DNA of 64,000 nt, taken from Actinosynnema sp040640215 (GTDB lineage: Bacteria; Actinomycetota; Actinomycetes; Mycobacteriales; Pseudonocardiaceae). Shown in pieces: positions 23,604 through 33,540 of the stretch (within the stretch, counting starts at the first letter, position 1; each line of letters opens with the position of its first letter). The notes under the pieces were generated by a model. That model did not search any database and was not told the DNA's origin. It saw nothing but the letters and a program-made list of their open reading frames with translations. The translations under genes were made by a program, and so were the position numbers. The stretch is taken from the NCBI RefSeq assembly GCF_040640215.1, contig NZ_JBFABG010000017.1, forward strand, positions 40,509-104,508, in the 5' to 3' direction.

Positions 23604-24244
23604 GTCGCCGCCTCGGCCCCGTGGCCCAGGGCCAGCTCGACGGACTCCAGCAGCACGTCGCGGACCCCGGGCCGGGCCAGGTCGGCCGCGTCCACGCCGA
23701 TCCGCACGAACCCGCCGCGCCGGGCCGCCCGGCCCACGGCGAGCAGGTGGCCCCGGTGCTCGCCGACCATCCGCACCCGGCCGGCCCGCACGTCCCCGGT
23801 GCGCAGGTCGCGCACGCCGACCAGGTCCGCGCACACCGCGAACCGGTGCCGGCGCAGCGCGACCACCGTGCCGGGCGACGCGAGCCACCCCGGCGGCGCG
23901 AACAGGTCCGTGGCCAACCCGAGCCGGTGCGCCGCAGCTCGCGCCGCGACCAGCCGCAACCCGGCCTCGTGCGCGGGCAGCGCGGAGAACTCGGCCCGCC
24001 GGCGCAGCGACACCGCCCGGTGGCACGGGTCCGCGCTGTGGTCGAAGCCGTGCAGGACCAGCGCGTCCCGGCCGCGCACGCGGTCGCGCACCCAGTCCAG
24101 CGCCTCCCCCGCCCCGACCTTGCGCGGGGCGAGGAGCAGCGACACCGGCACCGAGCGCCGGTCGAGCTCCCCGGTCAGGTCGGCGCACCGGGCCAGCGTG
24201 CTCGGGCCGATGCCGGACAGCGAAACCACGAGGGTCGCGACCAT
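23525..24244 (-). CDS. DUF2334 polysaccharide-deacetylase-like protein
   Basis: A 239-residue NodB-like protein. VATLVVSLSGI opens the barrel, LVLHGFDHS carries a probable metal His-x-x-Asp-His, ATDLFAPPGWLAS is the family substrate loop, and FVRIGVDAADLARP near the end resembles the later active-site His/Asp region. No signal peptide is visible. The last about 26 residues lie antisense to the end of the metallo-hydrolase gene and read as low-complexity Ser/Thr/Arg, so the true function of that tail is doubtful. Confidence 0.65.
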   Translation of the reverse strand: MVATLVVSLSGIGPSTLARCADLTGELDRRSVPVSLLLAPRKVGAGEALDWVRDRVRGRDALVLHGFDHSADPCHRAVSLRRRAEFSALPAHEAGLRLVAARAAAHRLGLATDLFAPPGWLASPGTVVALRRHRFAVCADLVGVRDLRTGDVRAGRVRMVGEHRGHLLAVGRAARRGGFVRIGVDAADLARPGVRDVLLESVELALGHGAEAATYSSTDSPRGSTRNSVPSGAVPASTR

Positions 24245-24317
24245 GCCCCCCAGTGCGCCGCACCGGTGTGTCGGCGGCCTGACGACCAGGTGACGTGCGG
24301 TGACCGGGCGCGCGAAC

Positions 24318-25205
24318 TTACCCGCCGATCCAGTCCGCGAACGACAGCCCGGTGATCCGCTCGTACGCCTCGACGTACCGGGCGCGGGTCGCCGCCACCA
24401 CGTCGTCCGGCAGCGCCGGCGGCGGGGTGTCCGACGCCCGGTCCCACCCGGAGGCGGGCGAGGTCAGCCAGTCCCGCACGAACTGCTTGTCGAACGCGGG
24501 CTGCACCCGGCCGGGCTCGTACCCGTCGGCCGGCCAGTAGCGCGACGAGTCCGGCGTGAGCACCTCGTCGCCCAGCACGAGCGCGCCCGACCCGTCCAGG
24601 CCGAACTCGAACTTGGTGTCGGCCAGGATCACACCGCGTGACCGCGCGTACTCCCGGGCCGCCGAGTAGACGGTCAGGGTCGCGTCCCGCAGCCGCTCGG
24701 CGAGCTCCGCGCCGACCTCGCCGGCGACGTGCTCGAAGGACACGTTCTCGTCGTGCGAGCCGAGCTCCGCCTTGGTCGCGGGCGTGAAGATCGGCTCCGC
24801 CAGCTCCGACGCCTCGACCAGCCCGGCCGGCAGCGCGATGCCGCAGGCCGTGCCCGACACCCGGTACTCGGCCATCCCCGACCCGGTCAGGTAACCCCGG
24901 GCGACGCACTCCACCGGCACCATGTCGAGCTTGCGCACGAGCAGCGCCCGCCCGCGCACCGAATCCGGAATCCGGGGGTCGTCCCAGGCCACGAGGTGGT
25001 GGGGCACCAGGTCCGCGAACTTCTCGAACCAGAACACGCTCATCGCGGTGAGCACGCGCCCCTTGTCGGGGATCTCCGAGGACAGCACGTGGTCGAACGC
25101 GGAGATCCGGTCCGTCGCCACGAGCAGCAGCAGCTCCGAGTCCACCTCGTAGAGGTGGCGGACTTTGCCGGCGGCGACGGGGCGGTAGTCAGCAAGCTTC
25201 GACAC
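24318..25205 (-). CDS. purC: SAICAR synthetase PurC
   Basis: GTG 25205 gives 295 residues, the normal length of the actinobacterial enzyme. It joins CAIR and aspartate with ATP in IMP synthesis. Evidence includes GKVRHLYEVD, VATDRISAFDHVL, VECVARGYLTGS, DENVSF, DTKFEFG and LTPDSSRYWP, all hallmark blocks. The gene stands alone and is divergent from the ABC transporter operon with 101 bases between starts. Confidence 0.97.
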   Translation of the reverse strand: MSKLADYRPVAAGKVRHLYEVDSELLLLVATDRISAFDHVLSSEIPDKGRVLTAMSVFWFEKFADLVPHHLVAWDDPRIPDSVRGRALLVRKLDMVPVECVARGYLTGSGMAEYRVSGTACGIALPAGLVEASELAEPIFTPATKAELGSHDENVSFEHVAGEVGAELAERLRDATLTVYSAAREYARSRGVILADTKFEFGLDGSGALVLGDEVLTPDSSRYWPADGYEPGRVQPAFDKQFVRDWLTSPASGWDRASDTPPPALPDDVVAATRARYVEAYERITGLSFADWIGG

Positions 25206-25306
25206 GGCCCGCAGCCTACTTGCCGACCCGGACCGCACCACCGGCCGCCGAAGCCGCGCGTCCCAGGTCGTGGGCGGGTCTTCCCACCTGCGGCAAGATC
25301 TGCCCC

Positions 25307-26161
25307 ATGCGTGCACCCGCACTGGTACTCACCGTGACCGCCGCCCTGCTCGCGGTCGCCTGCGCCCCTGCCGAAGACACACCGGTCGCCCCGACCGCCG
25401 TCAACGGCGTCGCGTGCAAGAAGGACACCCTGGCGACCCTGACGCCGGGCAAGATCACCTTCGGCACCGACCAGCCCGCCTACGCGCCGTGGTTCGTCGA
25501 CGACGACCCGACCAACGGCAAGGGCTTCGAATCCGCCTTGGCCTACGCCCTGGCCGAGGAGCTCGGCTACGCCAAGTCCGACGTGGTCTGGACGCGGGTG
25601 CCGTTCAACGCGGCCATCCAACCCGGCAAGAAGACCTACGACGCCGACATCAACGAGTTCTCCATCACCGAGGAGCGCAAGCAGGCCGTCGACTTCTCCG
25701 CGCCCTACTACGACGTGGGCCAGGTCGCGGTCACGCTCAAGTCGTCCAAGGCCGCGTCGGTGAAGACCCTGGCGGACCTGGAGAAGGTCAAGCTCGGCGC
25801 GCAGGTCGGCACCACGTCGTTCGAGTCGGCCAAGCGGCTGTCCACCGAGCAGGACGTGGCGGTCTACAACACCAACGACGACGCCAAGGCCGCCCTGCGC
25901 GCCGGGCAGATCGACGCGCTGATCGTGGACCTGCCCACGGCGTTCCAGATCACGTCGGTGGAGATGGACGACGGCCAGATCATCGGCCAGATCCCCGGCG
26001 CGGACCGGCGGCCCGAGCAGTTCGGCATCGTGCTGGACAAGGGCAGTGCGTTGACCGGGTGCGTGTCCAACGCCGTGGAGGCGTTGCGCTCCAAGGGCAA
26101 GCTCGCCGCGTTCGAGCAGGAGTGGCTGACTTCGGCGGGCAGCGCCCCCGCGCTGAAGTGA
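25307..26161 (+). CDS. ABC transporter substrate-binding lipoprotein (polar amino acid type)
   Basis: A 284-residue lipoprotein with lipobox VACA near residue 19. The mature part begins KITFGTDQPAYAPWF and contains GFESALAYALAEELGY and EFSITEERKQAVDFSAPYY, the pattern of family 3 solute-binding proteins that deliver amino acids or related small polar solutes. It is the first gene of a three-gene operon with permease and ATPase, joined by four-base overlaps. Exact substrate unknown. Confidence 0.9.
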   Translation: MRAPALVLTVTAALLAVACAPAEDTPVAPTAVNGVACKKDTLATLTPGKITFGTDQPAYAPWFVDDDPTNGKGFESALAYALAEELGYAKSDVVWTRVPFNAAIQPGKKTYDADINEFSITEERKQAVDFSAPYYDVGQVAVTLKSSKAASVKTLADLEKVKLGAQVGTTSFESAKRLSTEQDVAVYNTNDDAKAALRAGQIDALIVDLPTAFQITSVEMDDGQIIGQIPGADRRPEQFGIVLDKGSALTGCVSNAVEALRSKGKLAAFEQEWLTSAGSAPALK

Positions 26162-26987
26162 CGATCAGCGAGGTGCAGCGGGAACGCCTGGCGTACCGGC
26201 GTTCCCGCTCCCGGCGCTCGACCCTGGTCGCCCTGCTCTCGACCCTGGTGTTCGCCGCCGTCGCCTACTTCACGGTCACCCGCGCGCCGGGCTGGCCGCG
26301 CGTCCAGGACTCGTTCTTCAACCTGGACATGGCCTGGCGCTCGCTGCCGGCGGTGCTGGGCGGCCTGTGGCTGAACCTGCGGGTGCTGCTGGTGTGCGGC
26401 GCGCTGATCCTGGTGCTGGCGCTGGGCATCGCGGCGGTGCGCACGCTGCGCGGCCCGGTGTGGTTCCCGCTGCGCGTGCTCGCCACCGCGTACGTCGACC
26501 TGTTCCGCGGTCTGCCGCTGATCATCCTGCTGTACCTGGTGGGGTTCGGGCTGCCCGCGCTGCGGCTGACCGGCGTGCCCAACGACTACGTGGTCCTGGG
26601 GGGTGTCGCGCTGGTCCTGGCCTACACGGCGTACGTGGCGGAGGTGTTCCGGGCCGGGATCGAATCGGTCCACCCGTCCCAGGTGGCGGCGGCGAGGTCC
26701 CTCGGCCTCGGCCCGCACCGGACCATGCGGCTGGTCGTGCTCCCGCAGGCGGTGCGCCGCGTCGCGCCGGCGCTGCTCAACGACTTCGTCGCGTTGCAGA
26801 AGGACTGCGGGCTGATCTCCGTGCTGGGCGCGGTCGACGCGGTGCGCGCCGCCCAGATCGAGCAGGCGAAGTCGTTCAACTTCACGCCGTACGTGGTGGC
26901 GGGCCTGCTGTTCGTCCTGCTCGCGATACCGTCCGCGCGCTTCGCCGACAGCATGGCCAGGCGCGCCGAACAACGTCAGGGGGGCCG

Positions 26988-26991
<4 letters not shown>
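26158..26991 (+). CDS. ABC transporter permease (His/Glu/Gln/Arg/opine type)
   Basis: GTG 26158 overlaps the preceding stop. The 277-residue protein has a charged cytosolic start, a first span LVALLSTLVFAAVAYF, and further spans. The ATPase-coupling EAA loop is visible as EVFRAGIESVHPSQVAAARSLGLG, and YVDLFRGLPLIILLYL is the usual block of HisMQ-type permeases. A single permease suggests a homodimer in the transporter. Confidence 0.92.
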
Positions 26992-27737
<746 letters not shown>

Positions 27738-27788
27738 GCGGACCACCCTCGTGCCGCGCGCGCGGGCCCCCTACCCTGGCTACCCGTG

Positions 27789-28208
27789 ATGGCCCGAAAG
27801 GCAGCCCGTGCGACCGCCGCCGCGAGCCTCGGTCTCGGCCTGCTGCTCGGCGGGTGCGGGAAGCCCCAGGCGTCCCCGACCCCGGCTCCGACCCCGGTCA
27901 CCACGACCTCGCCGACGCCGAGTTCCGTCCCCGCCGTGGCCTCCATCTCGGTGCGACCGGTCCCGACCACGCCCCGGCCGGCGGTCGCCCCCACCACGGC
28001 CGAGCCGCCACCCCCGGCCCCGGAACCGCCTCCGGTCCAGGTCCAGCCGACGCCGCCGCCGGTGGAGCCCACGAAGCCGGACCTCGACGACGTGGCCCTC
28101 CGGGGCTTCCCGTGCCGGGACGAGGGCGCGGCGGCGGTCGACCCCACCGGACGCCCGCTGGTGTGCGAGCGGACCCGGCGGGGCCGGCTGGTCTGGGGCA
28201 AGCCCTAG
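27789..28208 (+). CDS. proline-rich lipoprotein, unknown function
   Basis: ATG 27789 (GTG 27786 possible). The 139-residue product has a signal ending in the lipobox LGGC at about residue 23 and a Pro/Thr/Ser linker to about residue 103. A short C-terminal part follows with Cys in GFPCRD and LVCERTRRG, likely one disulfide. The linker would span the cell wall. Its stop overlaps that of convergent purB by four bases. Confidence 0.65.
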   Translation: MARKAARATAAASLGLGLLLGGCGKPQASPTPAPTPVTTTSPTPSSVPAVASISVRPVPTTPRPAVAPTTAEPPPPAPEPPPVQVQPTPPPVEPTKPDLDDVALRGFPCRDEGAAAVDPTGRPLVCERTRRGRLVWGKP

Positions 28209-29635
28209 AGGATCGGCTCCGGCGCGTACCCGGCGGCGGCCGGGAACTTCGCCACCACGTCCTCGACCTGGGCGACCACCGAGGCGACCTGCTCGCCGGC
28301 GACCCCCGTGAACGACAGCCGGTCGTCGAGCAGCGCCTGGAGCTCGTCGCGGTCCAGCGGCAGCCGGGGGTCGGCGGCGAGCCGTTCCACCAGGTCGTTC
28401 CCGGCCCCCTGCTCCCGCATGGCGAGCGCCACGGCGACCGCGTGCTCCTTGATCGCCTCGTGCGCGGTCTCCCGCCCGACCCCGCGCCGGACGGCGGCCA
28501 TCAACACCTTGGTCGTGGCCAGGAACGGCAGGTAGCGGTCGAGCTCCTTGGCCACCACGGCCGGGTAGGCCCCGAACTCGTCGAGCACGGTCAGGAAGGT
28601 CTCCACCAGCCCGTCGAACGCGAAGAACGCGTCCGGCAGCGCCACCCGCCGGACGACGGAGCAGGACACGTCCCCCTCGTTCCACTGGTCCCCGGCCAGC
28701 TCGCCGACCATCGACAGGTAGCCGCGGAGGACGACCGCGAACCCGTTGACCCGCTCGCACGACCGCGTGTTCATCTTGTGCGGCATGGCGCTGGAGCCGA
28801 CCTGACCGGCCTTGAAGCCCTCGGTCACCAGCTCGTGGCCGGCCATCAGCCGGATCGTCTTGGCCAGGCTCGACGGCCCGGCCGCCGCCTGCACCAGGCT
28901 CGACACCACGTCGAAGTCCAGCGAGCGCGGGTAGACCTGCCCGACGCTGGTCAGCACCTTCTCGAACCCGAGGTGCCCGGCCACGGTCTCCTCCAGCTCG
29001 GCGAGCTTCGCGCGGTCGCCGCCCATCAGGTCCAGCATGTCCTGCGCGGTCCCGACCGGTCCCTTGACGCCGCGCAGCGGGTAGCGCGCGATCAGCTCGT
29101 CGAGCCGGTGGAAGGCCGCCAGCGTCTCGTCGGCGGCCGAGGCGAACCGCTTGCCCAGGGTCGTGGCCTGCGCGGCGACGTTGTGCGACCGGCCGGCCAT
29201 GACCAGATCGGTGTGCTCGGCGGCGAGCCGGACGAGCCGGACGAGGACCGCCGCGACCTTGCCCCGCACCACTTCGAGCGACCGCAGGACCTGGAGCTGC
29301 TCGACGTTCTCGGTGAGGTCCCGGGACGTCATGCCCTTGTGCACGTGCTCGTGCCCGGCGAGGGCGTTGAACTCCTCGATCCGGGCCTTCACGTCGTGCC
29401 GGGTGACCCGCTCCCGGGCGGCGATGGACCCGAGGTCGACCTGGTCCAGCACCCGTTCGTAGTCACTTACGGCCTCGGCCGGCACGGCGACCCCGAGCCC
29501 GGCCTGGGCCCGGAGCACAGCAAGCCACAACTGCCGCTCCAACACGATCTTGTGCTCGGCGGACCACAGGGTGGCCAGCTCGGCAGAGGCGTAGCGACCT
29601 GCGAGGACGTTGGCGATGCGCGGCTTGCTAGTCAC
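28205..29635 (-). CDS. purB: adenylosuccinate lyase PurB
   Basis: A 476-residue fumarase-superfamily enzyme from a GTG start, acting twice in purine synthesis (SAICAR to AICAR, and adenylosuccinate to AMP). The signature loop GSSAMPHKMNTRSCE carries the catalytic Ser; MAGRSHNVAAQATT supplies the active-site His; HVHKGMTSRDLTEN is the third conserved region. It is a single gene convergent with the lipoprotein gene. Confidence 0.97.
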   Translation of the reverse strand: MTSKPRIANVLAGRYASAELATLWSAEHKIVLERQLWLAVLRAQAGLGVAVPAEAVSDYERVLDQVDLGSIAARERVTRHDVKARIEEFNALAGHEHVHKGMTSRDLTENVEQLQVLRSLEVVRGKVAAVLVRLVRLAAEHTDLVMAGRSHNVAAQATTLGKRFASAADETLAAFHRLDELIARYPLRGVKGPVGTAQDMLDLMGGDRAKLAELEETVAGHLGFEKVLTSVGQVYPRSLDFDVVSSLVQAAAGPSSLAKTIRLMAGHELVTEGFKAGQVGSSAMPHKMNTRSCERVNGFAVVLRGYLSMVGELAGDQWNEGDVSCSVVRRVALPDAFFAFDGLVETFLTVLDEFGAYPAVVAKELDRYLPFLATTKVLMAAVRRGVGRETAHEAIKEHAVAVALAMREQGAGNDLVERLAADPRLPLDRDELQALLDDRLSFTGVAGEQVASVVAQVEDVVAKFPAAAGYAPEPIL

Positions 29636-29753
29636 CGCCCAAGCCTACCCAGCGCCCCGCCCGACCCCGTCCCCGCCGCCTTCACCGCCCGGCGGTCCGC
29701 CGACCGGCGAGCGCCGACCGCAGCCTTCCGCCGCCGCGTCCCACCACCCCGGC

Positions 29754-30905
29754 TCACCGGTCCCGGCGCGAGTTGAGCCGCGCCGCCTGACGGGTCAGGT
29801 GGTCGCGCTCCGCGAGGGTGGCGGCCTGGTGGGCCGCCTCGGCGTACAGCCGGGCCGCGGTGTCCAGGTCGCCGTCGCGCTCGTGGAGGTGCGCCGCCAC
29901 CGCCGCGTACCGGGGCAGCGAACCGTCCAGCGCCGCGAGCGCCGCCAGCCCGGCGCGCGCCCCGTCCGCCTCCCCCACGGCCACCGCCCGGTTGAGCCGG
30001 ACCACCGGGCTGCCGGTCAGGCGCGCGAGCTCGTCGTACCACTCCACGATCTGCACCCAGTCCGTCTCCCGCGCCGTGGGCGCATCGGCGTGCAGCGCCG
30101 CGATCGCGGCCTGGGCCTGGAACTCGCCGAGCCGGTCGCGGGCGAGGGCCGACTGGAGGATCGCGACGCCCTCGGCGATCGACGCGGTGTCCCACCGGGT
30201 GCGGTCCTGCTCGGCGAGCGGCACCAGCCGGCCGTCCGGTGCGGTCCGCCCGGCGCGCCGGGCGTGGTGCAGCAGCATGAGGGCGAGCAGCCCCGCCACC
30301 TCGGGGTGGTCGATCGAGGCCGCGACCTGGCGGGTGAGCCGGATCGCCTCGGCCGCGAGGTCGACGTCACCGGAGTAGCCCTCGTTGAAGACCAGGTACA
30401 GCACCCGCAGCACGGTGGCCACGTCGCCGGGCCGGTCCAGCCGCACCCCGGAGACCGTGCGCTTGGCCCGGCTGATGCGCTGCGCCATGGTCGCCTCGGG
30501 CACCAGGTAGGCCTGGGCGATCTGGCGGGTGGTCAGCCCGCCGACCGCCCGCAGCGTGAGCGCCACCGCCGACGACGGCGTCAGCGACGGGTGCGCGCAC
30601 AGGAAGTAGAGCTGGAGCGTGTCGTCCACCGCGGCACCGGCCGGCGGCACCTCCTCCACCGAGTCCTCGCGCCGGCGGCGGGCGGTGTCCGCCCTGGCCA
30701 CGTCGAGGAACCGCCGCCAGGCCACGGTGACCAGCCAGCCCTTCGGGTCGCGCGGCGGGTCGTCCGGCCACACCCGGACCGCCTCGACCAGGGCGTCCTG
30801 CACGGCGTCCTCGGCCGCCGCGAAGTCGGCTCCGCGACGGACGAGGACGCCGAGCACGGCCGGGGTGAGGCTCCGCAGCAGCGCGTCGTCCACCGGCGAG
30901 CTCAC
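29754..30905 (-). CDS. ECF42-type RNA polymerase sigma factor
   Basis: GTG 30905 overlaps the stop of the DGPF gene. The 383-residue protein has sigma region 2 (FAAAEDAVQDALVEA), region 4 (LTTRQIAQAYLVPEATMAQRISRAK) and a long C-terminal TPR-like extension starting LYLVFNEGYSG, the mark of ECF42 factors. These lack an anti-sigma factor; the extension is needed for activity, and partners are DGPF/YCII proteins, as here. The likely autoregulated promoter lies at 31361-31387. Confidence 0.9.
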   Translation of the reverse strand: MSSPVDDALLRSLTPAVLGVLVRRGADFAAAEDAVQDALVEAVRVWPDDPPRDPKGWLVTVAWRRFLDVARADTARRRREDSVEEVPPAGAAVDDTLQLYFLCAHPSLTPSSAVALTLRAVGGLTTRQIAQAYLVPEATMAQRISRAKRTVSGVRLDRPGDVATVLRVLYLVFNEGYSGDVDLAAEAIRLTRQVAASIDHPEVAGLLALMLLHHARRAGRTAPDGRLVPLAEQDRTRWDTASIAEGVAILQSALARDRLGEFQAQAAIAALHADAPTARETDWVQIVEWYDELARLTGSPVVRLNRAVAVGEADGARAGLAALAALDGSLPRYAAVAAHLHERDGDLDTAARLYAEAAHQAATLAERDHLTRQAARLNSRRDR

Positions 30906-31309
30906 TCCGTGATGGTGGGCGGCTCGGCCAGGAACGGCCGCAGTTCGAGCCACTCGTGAATCGGCGTCCCGCCCGCGCCGGGTGCGGCCGACAGCTCCCC
31001 GGCCAGCTCCACGGCGCGTTCGTGGCTGTCGACGTCGATCACCATCCAGCCGGCGATGAGGTCCTTGGTCTCGGCGAACGGCCCGTCGGTGATCGGCGGG
31101 CGGCCCTCGCCGGCGTACTGGACGAACATCCCCTCGGGGGCGAGCGCCTGGCTGTCGACGAACTCGCCGGTCTCCACCAGCCGCGCCGCGAAGTCGCGCA
31201 TGTACTGGATGTGCGCCGCGACCTCCTCCGGCGTCCACTTGTCCATGGTCACGTCGTTGACCGGGGACGGCGCGCCGCGGTAGTGCTTGAGCAGCAGGTA
31301 CTTGGCCAT
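30902..31309 (-). CDS. DGPF/YCII-domain protein, ECF42 partner
   Basis: ATG 31309 has GAGGAGAG upstream, far better than the frame's earlier starts. The 135 residues begin AKYLLLKHYRG and include ITDGPFAETKDLIAGWMVIDVDS, with the DGPF motif. Genes of this type almost always neighbour ECF42 factors and are thought to be their targets or partners; the biochemical role is unknown. First gene of a two-gene operon. Confidence 0.9.
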   Translation of the reverse strand: MAKYLLLKHYRGAPSPVNDVTMDKWTPEEVAAHIQYMRDFAARLVETGEFVDSQALAPEGMFVQYAGEGRPPITDGPFAETKDLIAGWMVIDVDSHERAVELAGELSAAPGAGGTPIHEWLELRPFLAEPPTITE

Positions 31310-31360
31310 GGTGTCTCTCCTCGGTGCCGACGCCCCATTGTGGTCGCGTTCTGCCCCTGG

Positions 31361-31387
31361 GACGGAGCCGGTCCCCGGTTCTCGACA
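31361..31387 (-). promoter_or_regulatory. predicted ECF42-dependent promoter
   Basis: On the minus strand TGTCGA (31387-31382) is followed after 17 bases by CGTC (31364-31361), the element reported for ECF42 factors (TGTCGA in -35, CGA/TC in -10). It lies about 50 bases upstream of the DGPF gene start, as expected for autoregulation. Confidence 0.65.
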
Positions 31388-31417
31388 TCGACGCGGGAAC
31401 TTTTTTCCGGACCCGTG

Positions 31418-31471
31418 CCCCTGGGCGGACGACGGGCGCGGCACACGGAGCCGACGCCCGCCGCCCAGGGG
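31418..31471 (-). terminator. hairpin after the sigma/membrane protein operon
   Basis: An 11-bp perfect outer stem (31418-31428 with 31461-31471) continues, after four unpaired bases on one side, into a 6-bp inner stem (31433-31438 with 31455-31460). It lies 38 bases past the stop at 31509. Confidence 0.6.
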
Positions 31472-31508
31472 GAGGAGTTCGGCGGGGGACCGAGTCGACC
31501 GGACGGGA

Positions 31509-32342
31509 TCAGCGCAGGTCGAGGCGGGGATCGGTGGCCAGGATCAGGAGCTGGTCGAGGGTCACCGGCACGACGTCCCGGGTCTTCCCGCCCTGCGCCG
31601 GGTCGTAGTTGTAGCCGGTCACCTGGACCACCGTGCCGTCCGCCCGGAAGTGCGCCACCGAGTGGCTGACCACGTCCGGCGACGACCCGCTGCTCGACGT
31701 GGCGAACTCGACCACGCTGCCGTCGGCCCGCTTCTGCTGGTGCTCGCACCTGACCCCGGCGCAGAAGTCGTCCCTCGTGAAGGCGGTGGGCGGGCCGGTC
31801 AGGCGCACCACGACGCCCCCGCTGCCCTCGTCGTCCTCGAAGTGGACGAACCCGCTCGCCAGCCCGGCCGCCGGTTTCGCGCGGTCGTCGGCGAACTCCA
31901 CCCGGACGTCCCACACCCCGGGCACCACCGCCGCGAACCGGTCCGCCAGGTAGCCGGACAGCGCCGTCAACCGCCTGGACGCCGGGTCCGCCGACGTGGT
32001 CACCCCCGGCGGTGCCACCGACGCCGGCACCGAGGACGTCGGCTTCGCGAACGACGACGGCGACGTCCCGGACGGCACCGCGCCCACCGGCGCGGTGGTC
32101 AGCACCCGCCCGGTCAACGCGTCGACCTGGACGACGTCCCGGGCCGAGAGCACGCCGGGCAACGACAGCACGGTCCCCATCAGCACGACCGTCGCCGCAC
32201 CGACCGCCACCAGCGCCCGTCGCCTCCTGCGCGCCGCGCGCACGCCCTGCGCCCGCTCGATCAGCGCGTCGGCGTCGAAGTCCAGCGGTGGCTCGTCGCC
32301 GACCGCCGCGCGCAGGCTCTTCCGCAGCTCCGCTTCACTCAT
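31509..32342 (-). CDS. membrane protein coupled to a SigE-family sigma factor (probable anti-sigma)
   Basis: ATG 32342 overlaps the sigma-factor stop in ATGA. The 277-residue protein has a cytosolic N-terminus (about 1-43, SEAELRKSLRAAVG), one span ALVAVGAATVVLMGTVLSLPG, and an extracytoplasmic part with a Pro/Ser/Thr stretch and a globular end containing FCAGVRCEHQQ. No zinc-binding HxxxCxxC anti-sigma motif is present. Coupling and topology suggest it controls the sigma factor. The pair at 33999-35281 has the same design. Confidence 0.7.
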   Translation of the reverse strand: MSEAELRKSLRAAVGDEPPLDFDADALIERAQGVRAARRRRRALVAVGAATVVLMGTVLSLPGVLSARDVVQVDALTGRVLTTAPVGAVPSGTSPSSFAKPTSSVPASVAPPGVTTSADPASRRLTALSGYLADRFAAVVPGVWDVRVEFADDRAKPAAGLASGFVHFEDDEGSGGVVVRLTGPPTAFTRDDFCAGVRCEHQQKRADGSVVEFATSSSGSSPDVVSHSVAHFRADGTVVQVTGYNYDPAQGGKTRDVVPVTLDQLLILATDPRLDLR

Positions 32343-32869
32343 GACGCCACCACCACCCCCCTGTCGAGCTCCTCCACGGCGGCCCGCAGGGTGACCAGTC
32401 CCCGCGCGGTCTGGCTCTTGACCGTCCCCTCCGTGCACCCCATGGCCACCGCGACCTCGCTGACCGGCAGGTCCTCGAAGTACCGCAGCACGAGCACCGC
32501 CCGCTGCCGGGGCGGCACGCGCAGCAGCGCGGCGTGCACCAGGTCGCGCGCCCACAGCCGTTCGCCGGCCAGTTCCGGGTCGGCCGAGGAGTCCGCCACC
32601 TCGGGCAGCTCGCCGTCGCGCTGCTCGGCCCGCCGCCACGGTCTGCGCTTCTCGTCCAGCCACGTCCGCAGCAGCACCTTCCGCGCGTACGCCGAGGGGT
32701 GGTCGCGCCACTCGACCCGGTGCCACGCCTGGTAGAGCTTCAGCAGACTGGTCTGCATCAGGTCTTCTGCGGTGTGCCAGTCGCCGCAGAACAGGAACGC
32801 GGTCCGGCGCAGCGCGGCGGCGTGGCCGACCGCGAAGTCGCGAAACGCCTGTTCGTCGGCCCTGCGCAT
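32339..32869 (-). CDS. SigE-family ECF sigma factor
   Basis: ATG 32869 is chosen because GGAAGG lies seven bases upstream; GTG 32875 is too close to that site. The 176 residues carry region 2 (FLFCGDWHTAEDLMQTSLLKLYQAW) and region 4 (VPPRQRAVLVLRYFEDLPVSEVA, GCTEGTVKSQTARGL), matching the Streptomyces SigE-family type (TIGR02983). It directs RNA polymerase to a small regulon. Downstream is its coupled membrane protein. Confidence 0.92.
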   Translation of the reverse strand: MRRADEQAFRDFAVGHAAALRRTAFLFCGDWHTAEDLMQTSLLKLYQAWHRVEWRDHPSAYARKVLLRTWLDEKRRPWRRAEQRDGELPEVADSSADPELAGERLWARDLVHAALLRVPPRQRAVLVLRYFEDLPVSEVAVAMGCTEGTVKSQTARGLVTLRAAVEELDRGVVVAS

Positions 32870-32939
32870 GCCCACCCCTTCCGGCCCCCACCTCTAATCA
32901 CGTCCGAGGGGGCTCCGGGGTTGCACCCCGCCGCGGGAA

Positions 32940-33527
32940 TCAGCGGGACGACATGGCCTTGGCCAGCATCCGCCGGGCCGCCGCGCGCGGGTCCGGGCTG
33001 ATCTCGATCAGCGCGTTGACCACGGCCCCGTCCACGAGGGCGATCAGCTCCTCGACCCGCTCGCGCCCGACCGGCTGCCCGGCCCGGCCGAAGATCTCGG
33101 TCAACAGCCCGTGCAGCTCCCCGCTGAGGCGGCGCATCAGGGGCCGCAGGTACGGTCGCCGGCCGGTCGCCACCAGCCGCTCGTAGCGCAGCAGCACCGC
33201 TTCCGCGTCGCGCTCGCCCGCAGGGGGGCCCAGCAGCAGGTCCAGCACCAGGTCGATGAACGCCTCGCCGCCGCACGCCACCACGTCCAGCTCGGCCAGG
33301 CGCACCTTGCCGTAGGCGAGCTCGGCCTCGCCGTGGAACTCCAGCGCGGCGGTGACCAGGTCGTCCAGCGAGTCGAAGTAGTACGTGGTCGACGCGAGCG
33401 GCAGGCCCGCGCGCTCGGCCACCGCCCGGTGCCGGACCGCGTCGAAACCGCCGTCGACCAACAGGTCCGCGGCGGCTTCGACCAGCGCCTGGCGGCGGCG
33501 CTCGCCCTTGGGCGTTGCGGCTGTCAT
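32940..33527 (-). CDS. TetR-family repressor of the SMR exporter operon
   Basis: ATG 33527 gives 195 residues. The helix-turn-helix is VRHRAVAERAGLPLASTTYYFDSLDDL near the N-terminus; the rest is a helical ligand domain ending in AMSSR. It follows the SMR gene by 13 bases on the same strand, so it is probably co-transcribed and autoregulated. Two operator-like sites upstream of the SMR gene are its likely targets. Confidence 0.88.
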   Translation of the reverse strand: MTAATPKGERRRQALVEAAADLLVDGGFDAVRHRAVAERAGLPLASTTYYFDSLDDLVTAALEFHGEAELAYGKVRLAELDVVACGGEAFIDLVLDLLLGPPAGERDAEAVLLRYERLVATGRRPYLRPLMRRLSGELHGLLTEIFGRAGQPVGRERVEELIALVDGAVVNALIEISPDPRAAARRMLAKAMSSR

Positions 33528-33540
33528 TCGGGGAAAGGTA

